Positions 34,634 to 52,016 of a stretch of 64,000 nucleotides of DNA are shown here, piece by piece; within the stretch, counting starts at the first letter, position 1; every line of letters begins with the position of its first letter. Origin of the DNA: Typha latifolia (lineage: Eukaryota; Streptophyta; Magnoliopsida; Poales; Typhaceae); the NCBI GenBank assembly GCA_019914945.1, contig CM034104.1:436501-500500 (forward strand). Reading direction: 5' to 3'. A model generated the notes under the pieces. It made no database searches. It was given only the letters and a program-made list of their open reading frames with translations, and was not told the origin of the DNA. A program made the position numbers and the translations under genes.

Positions 34634-36359
34634 TTTCCCGTATTATATGTATAGATGTAGAGAAAGCAAATTATAATTTCTCTCTCTAGTTTGGTCCGAT
34701 TTTAATTACTTAATTATTATATAGTCTAAACCAAGTTATAATTTTTTAGTTTGTTTTCATCAAATACTAAGTGGAAAATGATGAATATATCTCTGCCATC
34801 ATTAAGACTAATATTTATAATATAATGATCAAATTATTTTTACTAATATTAAATCAGACTATATATGTTGTGAGGACTGAGGACAGTTAAGTTCTTTCAC
34901 GTCACCGTTACGGAGTAGCCGGGTTGTAATTTGCTTTGGACCATATAAAGTTGAAATAAGCTGACCGGCTGTGACCTGCAGCCGCCAGTGGCCCAATAAT
35001 AACTAAACTTATTTTCCCTATCCAGATGCAAGTTAATTTCCTGGAGGTCAAGGCAGTGAACCTTATCCTCTCATCGTCACAGACGCCGACTGCTATGACC
35101 GGGCGGTAACTGGTAATTAAATTTCGACCGTGTCTCCCGTTGACTTTTAGTCGGGCTGCTAATCTTGCTCGCCAGGCAAGCGGCTGCGACGAATACGAGC
35201 AGAACCGCGAAGCACTGGACTCCGTGTTCCATCACGTGTTTGTATACGATCGAACAAGATACACGAAGATCAGGGGGGAGCGCGATCTGCTGTCGTGGCG
35301 GTTTCTAATTGGAGGTCAAGCAATCAAAGTTGACTATAAGAAGGTAGTGGAACCTTTGACGGCAACTTCTTAGCACCTTCTCGCATGGTAGGTAATTTGT
35401 CATAGGAAATGATGTTTTAGAAAGCGAAGTTAGTTTTAAAAAGCCACCAAAGTCTTCTTATGCACGAATCTTGGACGGTTAGAAACTTGTGTGTGATTCA
35501 TTTTACTTGGTCGGGCGTATTTTGGGCCTCATCAAAGGTTTTGACTCTGTCGAAACTTCCAGATCTATCTCGCATCTAATGACAGGAAAATGGTGCAGCA
35601 GATTGGGCTTCAGCTCCCTTTACTTCAAATTACTTCAAAAAAGAAGGGAAAAAACTCCCCACAATAATAGCCTTCTCATCATCAATTAAATCAGAAGAGT
35701 TACAGGCATAATTAAGGATATTAAGAACATATCAAGCAAAATGCTAAAAATCGAGGAAGAGTATCAAATATTTTAAGAGAGCTGTACAATGACAACATGA
35801 GCTCAGGAGTGTGCCAAACAAGAATCTTTGGATTGGATATACACTGATAAAAGTTAAACGATCTTACATATGTAGAATTAGATAGCATTTCTTCCTTTCA
35901 TGAGGAACCAAGCATTCATATGAGAATGGAAGTGATGTGAAATCTGTCGAGTTCCATCCTTTCATTGAGAAGCCAATTTTATCAAATTACATATCAAGGG
36001 CCATTTGTGAAACAGGAACCTTCATCGATAGTGCAGTGATGCATCTGTCACTGTCCTGTAGACATAAGAGGATGACAAGAAACATGAACAACAAAAGCAA
36101 TTAGGTGGATAATTGAATGCTGCTCTAATAATTATCCGAAGGTAGAATAACCGGTTCCTAACAAGTTCAAAACTTAAATAAACTTAAAGAACATAACACA
36201 GAAATATATAAACTCTAGTACTATAAACAAATGCCTTCATGGATTACAGATACACTGATGACATCTCAAGGGGGGAAAGAAACACACATTTTCAGTGAAA
36301 ATATTAAGCTAAAACACAAACAAACCTTTGTTCCATGCATGGCGCCAATTCATCTCAAA

Positions 36360-38732
36360 TTACAGTTTAGATGGTTGAGCCTCACTCTCAATTAGTGCCC
36401 GCACTTTCTGCATTGAGGAAATGCAATACCAGTTTATCATCACAAAAAAGCAAAAATAACAGATGGATTTCTGATAATATTTGTCTCTGAGGTTGCCTCC
36501 CAGTTTCTACCACTATTCATCTCTAAGGCAATACCAGATATTTAAGCAAGACAGACAGGTGGAGAATATTTGGGCCATTATATAATCTAATCTGGACTAG
36601 AAACAATAATACCATGAAGATCATTTTTAGCTTTACTCCAAAGATCTGACACAATATAAGTGAAAGTAGATGAGGGAGTACAAGTGGATTTGTTTTTTGT
36701 TTTCGTTTTTTTAAGAGTTTGAAGACACACAGCTTTTCACTCATCATCATTTAAGATGATAACCGTTGATCAAGAGAAAAAGATTGCTTAACCATTGCAG
36801 TACACCCCTTTTCTAATAAGCTACCAGCACTGACAGGTTGATTGGCAGAAATCAGAACTACAGAATAAACACAAGACAGGCACAGTGCGGCACAACTGCA
36901 CAAGTCTGTACTCAGTAGAGTCGAGAAAGAGGAGAACGTACCAAAATAATCCACTATATCGGTTGCCAATTAATACATTAAATGAAACATATAAATTTGC
37001 CAACCAGTAGAAGTCTGAATTATCTTACAAAGATACCAATCACAAAGTGAAAAGAATTGAGTTGGTAACATTATTCCGTTAAGGAAATTCTCTGTGAATG
37101 GTTCAGAAAGGAGGTCATCAAGTATAAAGTTGCTATTAATTGATAAAAAAATTATATTTCATGTTGAAAAAATGGAGTATCTGGCAATTGTTTTAGGCTT
37201 TTAGCGATAGGGCGGACCTATAAGTTTTAAGAAAAGGGGCCACTGGTTCTTGCAATATATCTACTTATACAAAAGACAATATTTGGAGAAAAAGAAAGAA
37301 ATAATCAGTAGAATTTCACCTTCACAGAACTTTCAACCTCCTCAAGCCTCTGCAATATCAAATCTCCAGAAGACGGCACCTGCAACTTTCGTAAAAAAAA
37401 GCTCAAAACAACTAAATATTATACATTTAAATTAGAGTGTATTTTGCATAAGTTTAAAGAACAATCCAAAAGTTACAACAGGCTTGTTATCAGTCCAGTA
37501 TTTTGCTAGAGACAGAGTACTAGTTAATCCAAAAGTTTAAAAGATATAAAAATGAGACAATGTTTTTTGCATACCCAAGCACCAGGTATAGAACCAGAAA
37601 CCAAAGTCCGTGGATCTTGATTTATAGAAGCTTGCTGACTTAAATCCTCGCTCCTCATACTCAAAACCCGTGTTAAAACAGCCTGACCAAGGGCTGACAG
37701 AGTGATATGCACTAAAACTTGGGGGTCATGATAGAGAACAGATATGATGGAAGCAGGAATACCTTTTGAAAATCCCTAGGATGAGCAATTCCCTGGATCT
37801 TAACATCATCGCTAGCAGGTCGTCTCACGCCAACATTTTCAATTCTAACTGAATATATCCCAAAAAGGGATTGCAGATATCCTGCTAAAAAATTGTTAAC
37901 AATATAGAAGATGCACTAGACAGTAAGCATAATTTGTGAGTGAAAAAAGCACAGTTTCTCTAGTTTTTTTTTCATTTATTTAAATGTTCCATACAAGTGA
38001 AATAACACCATTATCAATGAAGAATCATGCATGAATCAACTGAAACCAAGAAGGCAAAAGGGCTTTTACAAGAAAATAGTATCAGTTCTTGTATGCATTC
38101 AGGGACGAGACATTCTTGCAAGTATTCATATGGTGAACTCCTGGTTTACCTTGTTCAACTACAACATCAGCAACTGAAGGAAGTACTATATGCTTCTCTT
38201 TCTTCAGAACCCCAAAACAAGGAAAAGCTATTGGTCTCATGACCTGTATTACAAAAAAAAAAGTGCAATACAAGTGAACATTGGCATAAATTTTGACCCA
38301 AATTGTTGCCAGAGAAAAGAGAATCATCTTTATCCAAAGCTAATAAATCAGCAGGGAGCCATACATTCTACTTGCATCTGTTGTACTACACTTCCAATAG
38401 TAAATGGTATATGACTTGCCAGCTACCTTGTAAATAATTGCATTCGGAGTTAAATATAGCTTTCGTGACCGGAAGTCTTTCCGCATTACATATATCAATA
38501 TTGGCAAATAAAGCAACATGAGGAGCCCTATTCCCCACACCAAGATCATAAGTACAGAATAAAGAAGCCATCGAGCTGTCTGGTACTTTACAAAGTTATC
38601 TTCCACCTCTTCAAATGACGCAGTATAGAGAATTATATCATCATCGGTTTCACTATACTGATTTGAGGCTGGACCTGATAATAAGCACCTCTCCAAGATA
38701 TCTATCTCTACCACCTCATCTGCTGATCCCAT
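36360..38732 (-). CDS. Membrane protein of unknown function (plant-conserved)
   Basis: Six exons, in transcript order: 38427-38732, 38150-38243, 37763-37881, 37575-37682, 37320-37379, 36360-36407; 244 residues. Seen: an acidic N-terminus, a long hydrophobic stretch (WLLYSVLMILVWGIGLLMLL then YLPILIYV, about 54-84) able to cross the membrane twice, then a beta-rich soluble part (KLYLTPNAIIYK, FPCFGVLKKEKHIVLPSVA, GIYSVRIENVGVRRP) resembling a bacterial-type PH fold, and a short C-terminal coiled-coil-like segment (LILQRLEEVESSVKKVRALI). I recognise the pattern as a conserved plant protein but know no function for it. The first intron was placed at AAG|GTAGCT to join TPNAIIYK to VMRPIAFP; reading through gives a premature stop. 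A 5' UTR intron of about 0.87 kb is likely (donor at about 39610). Confidence 0.85.
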
Positions 38733-41632
38733 CTATATAAGTTAAGCCTGAGGATATAAGGCATTCAATTATAATTCTCATCATAATGGTTGAACAGGGA
38801 AAAATCCAAAAGTAAGTACAGGAATGTCATCATTTAACAGCTTTGATGGATGTCAAGCGAGATAGGTACATTAGCTTAGTTCTACCAAAGTTCTTCTGAC
38901 ATCTTTACCAAAAATTTTGATGATTATGCCTATCATGTTCAAACGGCCCAAAATCAAATAACCATGTTAAACAAACAGTAATTTTAAGCGCTCTTAAGTC
39001 AGAACAAAGAATCAAAAGACAGATTTCAATATAATGCTCATTTCATCATTTAATAGGAAATAGTGGAGATTTTTATTTTCAATAATGTTCACTGATACTG
39101 GTAAAATGTTTAGTAATTGTTAATGAAATTGTAATGTATTTCAACGTTTGGCCTTATTTTTACCAAAAGGATTGGAACTTCAGGTATAACTCATAGCCAC
39201 TGCATGCTACGATATTAATATTCTCCATCATTTATTAGTTCCATCAAGACCAAATGGAGCATTCCTACACTACTATATACAGAAAGCGAGACAAGTATGA
39301 CATATTACACTGACTACCAAAAGAAATACAACAAATTACAGAGTAGAAAAAGATATATATGCCTCCATGAAACCACTCTGCAGTCCTTCCGCAAGGAAAG
39401 CATCCGACAACTCCGAGGTTCCTAGAACTCATTCGATTTCTAATCAAATTTGGTAATGCAAACCCTCACTCCACTAATCCCTTCTAATTTTACAACAATT
39501 TATGGAAAATTTCCTTGTTTATTCCATTAATCCCTTCTAATTTGAGCAGAATCGTAGTAATTACTCGTAGATTAGAATAGAAGGAAGAGATATAAGCAAA
39601 GAAGGCGTACCTAATTTAAGATCCCCCGGCTCGAGTGTTTGAGAGAAACGAAGAGGAAGGGATCGGAAAGGGGGGAAATGGTTAAAAGAAACGTAACCGG
39701 GCATAAGATCTCAGCCGTTGGATTCGTTAGAAATTTCGTCCGACGTGTCATTTTTGACTTGTTGTTGAGAAGATAAAAGTGATGCTTAGGCGGGTGCCGT
39801 GTCCTGTGATAAATATTTCATTGGATCGTTAGTTCGTCACCCATCACCTAAGTATATTCTTAATTACACAAAATATATTAATATTATGTAGCAGAAATAA
39901 AATAAAAATTACAGCTCAATTATCACTTATTTATTTATTTAGTAATTTAAAAGCTATTTGTATCCCCTCAAGGACACTTAGATTGCTCATTCTGCGGAGA
40001 ATTGAGAAGGGAGAAGGATTCTGCCCAAGTACAACAAAAGCTTTGGGATCTACCTAAGTTCGCCAACTAGTCAAACGCCCAGTTGGCTTCACCAAAGATA
40101 TGAGAAAATTTAATTTGTTGGTAATTTTATCCGAGAAAAATAATGTCACCAGTAATTGACTTGATGGACCACGAGGAGTGGTTAGTTGTCAGCAAGTTGA
40201 CCAAAAGGAGAGAGAGTCAATTTCGATCGATATCAATTTGGGTAATAGCATGAAGAGCATTTAACATTAAATTGCCGAGACTTCAACAACAAATATAGAT
40301 GCTCACTTAACGCATTAATTACATGCAAGAATAGGACCACCATTAGCTTGCTATGCAACAAAGATTGTTTTACCCAAGGCCTATGGTTCTAGGAAGGAAC
40401 TATATGAACTGACTTTAATTCCACCAGCGAGAGAAGTCTCCCACCAAATGGATGGATTGATGGCATCGAGCTTTATTGGCCTCAAGGCTTTTCTGCTTAA
40501 AATATTCTAGATATAACTCAAGGATACGATCCTAAACCTCTAACCTCAACTCTGAGGTATTATTAAAGTAGACATCTTTCGAAGCTTTTAGATATGCTAA
40601 TGGGCCATAACAATAGGTATAAGAAAGAGAAACCTTAAATGAATCCATTGGCCATTGCCCCGACGGTGAAGATTTGGTAAGGGAAAGTTAAACTTTGCCT
40701 CAACACAAGTCCAACTATAGAAAAAAAGACCAATAAATTTACTCCATAGTTCGGGCACAGAGAGACAAACCCAATATTCATAGAGTAGAGAAAGTCTAAG
40801 GTTGGAAGATGACACTAGTAAACTTTCCAAAAAAATACCTTAATTTTGGTAAGGATGCTGACGATCTAAAGCTTATTACAACCATACTAATGGAATTCAT
40901 TTATAAGAGATTTGCACATAAAAGAATAGACGATTATCGGTAGCATGCCTAAAAGACCACCGTAACAAACATCTTTAGTAATACATACTTCTCATTCTTC
41001 ACCTCTCCTCTTACATGAATAATTTTATATTTATCATTTATCATTTTATTTTAAATAAGATATTACTTGAATTAATTATTATCATCTTCTTATTCATCTA
41101 GTATAAAAAACATTTTAGTAATTTGCTAACCCAATTCATTGAAAAAGGTATAGAGAGATTAATATTACAGTGAATAGGCAATGGTAATACGACTCTAGAC
41201 TTCTTTATGCAAATCTGCATTGGATGAGAAGATAAAGAACAAATTATTAATAAGGGAGTCGGTTTATAATAATGTGCATAAAAACCAATTTTCTTTTAAA
41301 TAATAAATGAATAACAAGTATCTTATGTTATCGTCCTTCTAGATGCCGGCCATCCCGATAAGGGCATATTCGTCCTTTCCGGAATCCTTGGTCTACTACC
41401 CCCTCTCTCTTTCTCTCTCTCTTCCACGTCGTGACTAGAAAAATCGTCGGTCTTCCTTCAAAGAAAGCGCCAAATTTCTCTTTTGCCACCCGTTTCTCTA
41501 TATCTCTCCCTTTAGCTTCGAAGCTTCTCCGGTATCTCCTTCCACCTTTATCGATCATCCTCTCTTGTCTAAGCCCATTCCAATCGAGAAGCTCGAGATC
41601 TGCGTATCTTCTTCGAATTAGGGGATCTGGAA
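38733..41632. other. Divergent intergenic region with a LINE remnant
   Basis: The left part (to about 39700) holds the leader and promoter of the minus-strand membrane-protein gene, including its probable 5' UTR intron. About 39950-40900 is a decayed LINE. The right part (about 41330-41632) is the CT-rich leader and promoter of the ORP3-type gene. Confidence 0.5.
39950..40900 (-). pseudogene. Decayed LINE (non-LTR) fragment: zf-RVT and RNase H-like parts
   Basis: Reading the minus strand in shifting frames gives, in order, KIKVFFWK...CHLPTLDFL and ARTMES (zf-RVT-like, about 40840-40740), then SIFVVEVSAI and ISIEIDSLS, SSWSIKSITGDI, and FSHIFGEANWAFD-stop-LANLG (RNase H-like C-terminus, near 40100). 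These match the usual order at the 3' end of plant LINE open reading frames. Several stops and frameshifts interrupt it, so it is dead. No poly-A tail or target duplication was found; the ends are approximate. Confidence 0.6.
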
Positions 41633-44600
41633 ATGGGTTCAAGGGATCAGGATACGGCATCGAGCAGTGGATACTTCTCGGCGATCACGTCGAGTGTATG
41701 GAGTTGGGGCACCGCGGTGCAGAAGTCGGTTAATGGGTATGGAGCGTTGTTGAATCTCTTGCATGCATTTTCTCGAACACTTGTTGTCTGTGGCTTTTGT
41801 TTCGAAAGTTCAGTCTGTGGTTGTTATTAATTGGTGTCTCCGACCAATATCCTTCTATGACCTGCTTATTTTTAGTATCGAGCTTTTATTTACTCTTAAT
41901 TTCTTTATATTCTGGATTTATCACCTCACTAATCCTTGACGAACACTAAAAATAACTCACGCTAGTGATTTGGCTCTGTTTCATCATATTGGCATTTCAG
42001 TAATTTGCCGACTTCTACTAGGATGCACTCGCAATCTGATAAATGACTAACGAAGTTGTTTAAGATGTGTACAGATTCTTCTATTCACTTCACAAAGATA
42101 GTCAGAACCAATTAACAAGAGGAAATCTTTGATGCATCTTTCAGCTTTAGTTTATTGCCATGATTCATCTTATACGTTAGGCAGAAATTCCTATACTTTG
42201 TTTTATCTAATGGTTTCTAAAATGAGCAAGCTTCCGTCTCAGGCTGTTGGGTTATGAAGGACTCGAGGTGATAAATCCAGAAGGAGGTACAGATGATGCG
42301 GAGGATGAAGCTCAAAGAGGACGATGGAAGCAGGAGGTACTGCTTTTAATCACTATTGTACAAGGAAGTCGTCGCCTTACATCTGACAAAGTTTTCCTGA
42401 TTGATCGTCATTATTGCTAAGTTGTTGTTTCTGGTGTCTTGTCTTGATTGGAAATAATATTCTTTTTTGAATTCATCACTACATAAAATATAGATTCTCT
42501 CCCAGTGAATACAGTTAAAAGAAAAATAATTATTCAAGCAAGTCAGTACTCGTTTTGTGCCTCTGTTTTCATCTTCCATTCTGTTCTGAATGTACTAATG
42601 CCTCCAAATAGCTACTGGGTTAGTTTTAATTCTCACACTAGATACTTGTGAGTTGCAAAAGTAATTTCACATAAAGTTATTTTTTGTCAAGAAGCGGCTT
42701 GAAGTTGCAATGCTAAGATTCTTCAGTCCCTCATGCTTTAGGAACAAAACAGGTTGTGATTTATGTCTCAACTAAGAAATCCGTGCTTTATAAGCTTCTT
42801 AAATTTGTTGTCTCTTAATTTGATCTGCTTCTCGACTCCACTCTCCCAAACTTCTGAAACATGTGAATTAACTTGAGAGAAATATATAATTTTCCACATA
42901 GATCTGTTTCTCTTGCTCATTTTTTTTACACACTTGAATGGTCCGTAGATAATGTGGAATAAGAAAGAAGTTACTTGCCGCTGTTGGTGTCCTATTGTAT
43001 TCTTCCGGGTCTGTCATGTTTCTTCTTTATCCTGATGATGCGAGGATCTACCTTCACAGGACCGAGATAGTTACTGGAAGATGATGCAGAAGTATATAGG
43101 ATCAGATATCACATCCGTGGTGTCACTTCCTGTCATCATATTTGACCCAATGACTATGCTTCAGAAAATGGCAGAGGTGTGTGCCAAACTAATGGCTACC
43201 TTGTTGTCTCATAAAAGGAGATTTGTTTTGATGTTATGAGCTGTTATGTATCCTTATTCTTCTGATTATGTTCAAAAGCTGATGAATAGTATAATATTTG
43301 CTGCAGTTGATGGAGTATTCCTACTTGTTAGATCTGGCTGATGAATGTGATGATCCTCACATGCGTTTGGTCTATACCTGTAAGTTATGCAATTTAAGTA
43401 TCTAGGTTCATATACTCTTGACTCATGCCTCCGTTATTTTCTGGTACATTCAGTATGATGGATCTGTTGGTGTCATTTGCAGCTTCATGGGCAATATCTG
43501 TCTATTATGCCTTACAGAGAATGTGGAAACCTTTCAATCCCATCCTTGGTGAGACATATGAAATGGTAAATCATGACGGGATTACATTCATTGCAGAGCA
43601 GGTATAATTCTTGATACATTACATTCTCTTTCTTGTTTAGGGCCAGTGACAGTTATTTTATGTTTCATGTTTAGGTAATATCAGAACAAATATAGTCACG
43701 TTTTCTATATTGGTTTTTCTATATAATTTATTTTATTCAGGTGAGTCATCATCCGCCAATGAGTGCAGCGCATGCTGAGAACAGTCACTTTATCTATGAT
43801 ATTACTTCCAAAGTAAAAACCAAGTTTCTAGGAAATTCTGCGGAGGTTTATCCTCTTGGAAGGTGAGTTTTATCATTTTATTTTTTTCCCCACTCCTAGT
43901 GCACATTTCAATATTATACACCTAACTTACAACAGCTTCATTAAACTCTGAACGGTATTGTCTATGAACTTGAAAATGACAGTTGAAAAAGCAATGATGA
44001 TCATGTGACAAAAATGGTTTCAGAGTTTTAATATTTGCTCATACTTTATCTGGAGTATCCTGCAGGACAAGGGTGCAACTCAAAAGAGCTGGTGTCATTT
44101 TAGATCTGATGCCTCCTTTGACAAAGGTGAATAACCTTATATTTGGGCGCACCTGGGCTGACTCACCTGGTGAAATGGTCATGAATAATTTAACAACCGG
44201 AGACAAAGTCGTGCTTTATTTCCAACCATGTGGCTGGTTTGGGTATGACTGCTGTCTTTGTGCATTACAAAATTATTTGATAAAAGTTTATAGTATCTTC
44301 TGTTTATGTATAAGTTTTCCTTGATTTATTGTTTAACATGTGATTTATGCATATCAAATTATAGTTGCCACATAGAGAGAGAAAAAAAGAAGTGGATTCC
44401 TCTTACTGTATACTAAATACTAGCTTACTTGATATTCCAATTTTGCATAGTTTTTGTATACAGTTGTATAATGAATGTCATGCTAAAATAATAGCTTAAA
44501 CTAAGATACAGTATTTGGCTGCACAACATCGGCTTGGTTCTTGGTTTTTCAACTGTTCAAAATATTGCGAAAAATCTAATTGAGGAAATACTTGCCAGAA

Positions 44601-46168
44601 TTATCGTAAATAGATAAATGAGAAGCAACATATAAATTGCCTAAAATGATAAATAAATCTGCCCTCATCCTAATTCTGACTGAAGTTCCACAATTGACAT
44701 TGATTTCAAATTTAAGACATACTAAGGACTCTTTCTTACATCTGTTTTAGTGTTACATAGATCTCATGATGATTTGCCACTTGTGGCAGGGCTGGCCGAT
44801 ATGAGGTGGATGGTTATGTATATGATGCTGCAGAAAAGCCAAAAATGTTAATGACTGGGAAGTGGAACAAGTCAATGAGTTATCAACCTTGTGATCAGGA
44901 AGGAGAACCCCTTCCTGGCACAGAACTGAAAGAGGTCCATTCTCATATCTATGTGTTATGTTTTGAATAAACTAATCTAGCCTAGCAGTGAGGACCTACT
45001 TTTAGCCTTATGCTGGTGAGAATGGCAAGATGAAATAGTGGAAACTGATCAGTTAAATCTTGATGCTGGTAGTTCAACACTTAAATCCACAAAATCATCA
45101 ATAGAAATTGAATGTTATGGCATATTTCTTCCCTCTATATTATGGAAGTCTATCAGCACATATTTTCTTAACTCTTCGCCAGTACAGCTGTTCTATTTGG
45201 CAATAGTGATATTAGTGTCTTCTAATATCTTGTATGGAGAATGTTTTGAGATATTGCGGTTTTTCCATCTAAATATACAGAACATGACAAATCTGTTTGC
45301 AAATTTCGAACAACTGTAGTTTTGTGGTCTTCAGTATTTGCTACTTTCTTAGTCTCCACACATTATAAAAAGTGGTGCATAACATTACGTCTTATAGTAG
45401 TTGACATCTAACTTATGAGATCTTGATAACATTCATGAATCCAGGTCTGGAGAGTTGCGGCTGCTCCAGAAAATGATAAGCACCAGTACACATATTTTGC
45501 CCACAAAATAAACAGCTTTGAGACAGCACCTAAGAAGTTATTGGCATCAGATTCTCGACTACGCCCAGATAGATATGCTCTTGAGAAAGGAAACATGTCT
45601 AAATCTGGTTCAGAAAAGAGCAGGTACTACATTCTGTTTATAATCCTTTTGGTTTATTAAACTAGTAACCTGAAGAACTTGAAGTTCTTGCGTCAAAAAT
45701 TTTGTGGTACTTTGTGAAGTACGTGTTAGGTACCTCATCAGTAAGGCATTGACTGAGAAGATGGCTTATGGGCCGCCATATACCTATAGAAGTGATGGAA
45801 ACCCCCACATTATTAGACTGTTATTGCTATCTGCAAACTAATCCTCCAACTATGATTTGATTCTTGCAAAAGAATTTAATCTACTTTTACATTCCCTAAG
45901 TGATAGCCGTTGGACTTTCAGCTTGGAGGAGAGGCAAAGATCAGAAAAGAGAAGCAGAGAGGCCAAGGGGCACCAATTTACTCCAAGATGGTTCAACATG
46001 ACTGGTGAGATATCTCCAACACCCTGGGGTGACCTTGAAGTATACGAGTACAATGGTAAGTATACTGAGCACAGGTCTACGATCGATAGCTCGGAGTTGA
46101 TTGAGGAGGTTAACACTAACCAAATTGAGTTTAATCCATGGCAATATGATGATAAGCTATCTTCTTGA
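41633..46168 (+). CDS. ORP3A: Oxysterol-binding protein-related protein, ORP3 type
   Basis: Ten exons: 41633-41736, 42243-42336, 43060-43176, 43307-43379, 43483-43601, 43741-43862, 44066-44242, 44790-44934, 45445-45623, 45922-46168; 458 residues. Seen: a short N-terminus without a PH domain, then a complete OSBP-related domain with the signature [11 protein letters not shown] (about 168-178), [36 protein letters not shown], and the C-terminal [20 protein letters not shown] and [11 protein letters not shown] blocks. Length and lack of a PH domain fit the ORP3 group. Known for ORP3A: sterol (sitosterol) binding and localisation to the ER through a WFDE-type motif and PVA12; here a comparable WFNMTGE is present. 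Only the first exon is GC-rich. Confidence 0.94.
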
Positions 46169-47151
46169 CGGTCTAAGTTCTTTTTTTCCTGAAAATAGGA
46201 GCATTTATTGGCCGAATCCTTTGCATAAGCCCGATAAAATTTTATACCAGTTTGTCTTTTGTTTTGCTTGGAGTTATATGTATATCTTCCTCTACTCTTA
46301 TCATCTATTGATCGTTGTTGTAAGACAGTAGCAAGTTTCTATTTGCTTTACTTACCTTTATTCATATCTTTATGGTAAGATAAATGCTTCAGTATATGTT
46401 GCCTCGCATGTTTTCAAAGGCATGTCAAATGGTTTTTTCTATTCCCCTTTTCTGGTTATATGCGCAGCGCACCCCAGCAATATTTAATTTAAAAGTTAAG
46501 ACAAGAAAAAAGAGGTTAAAAAGATCACGAAGCTAATAGTGCCAAAAAGATGAACCACGTCGGATGGTCAGAAGTTAGAGTCACAAGTCCTACAATACCA
46601 CGGTCCCACATATGCCTCCATCGGGAACTGCCACGTTTAAGGACAGGGCTCCTGACCGACAAAACGACAAACAGCTGATCCTTCCTTTTGGTTCCTTACC
46701 TCGTAAGCCATCCCATTGGTCTGATTCAAATCCTCCCCTATAAATTGCAGTGGCGGGCGATTACTTCACTAACTCTCTTGTCTTCTTCCTCTCTCTGCCT
46801 CCCTTCTGCTCATTGCCAGAAAAGCGCTCGTCTCTACTGCGACAGCTCGATCCTTCCATTTGAGAGACCTTAGGTGTAGAACGATCTCCGTTGTCGTGGA
46901 TTGCTGCATCTCGCACTGGGGGACGCTCGACTAGAGTTGGAGACAGGTTCTTGTTGGAGCTGGGGTTTCTCATCAGAAGAGGCAATTCATCTCTTCTACT
47001 TCATCTGATCTTCTGATCTTTCTAATAAAGCTTCTATTTCTTATATCTTATATGATACGACGAACTCCGATTTCTTAGGTTTTGCACTCTGAAAAGTTTT
47101 CTCTGATTCATGCCATTTTTGGAAATTTTTAGGCAGTTCAGCTACTATGAA
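46169..47151. other. ORP3 3' region and promoter/leader of the CCCH gene
   Basis: The first 300 or so bases are probably ORP3 3' UTR. A TATA box lies at 46738-46745, followed by a CT-rich leader. An acceptor-like TTTTTAG at 47131, just before the start codon, suggests a 5' UTR intron. No separate gene is supported. Confidence 0.5.
46738..46745 (+). promoter_or_regulatory. TATA box of the ankyrin-CCCH gene
   Basis: CTATAAAT about 410 bases upstream of the start codon, with a CT-rich leader following about 35 bases later. Confidence 0.5.

Positions 47152-52016
<4,865 letters not shown>

Larger units (their letters stand above)
33183..36359. other. GRAS promoter and 3' region of the next gene
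   Basis: Telo-box-like AAACCCTAA motifs at about 33350 and 33431 lie in the likely GRAS leader. A GA run (34439-34457) and an AT run (34600-34630) lie further up. Between 35080 and 35370 there are several TTGAC/TTTGAC (W-box-type) motifs. An open frame at 35140-35373 begins with TTG and has no recognisable family. No coding region is supported. Confidence 0.45.

Noticed and set aside
35140..35373. 77-codon + strand frame in the GRAS upstream region
   Set aside because: Starts with TTG, no family resemblance, and no splice or promoter context.
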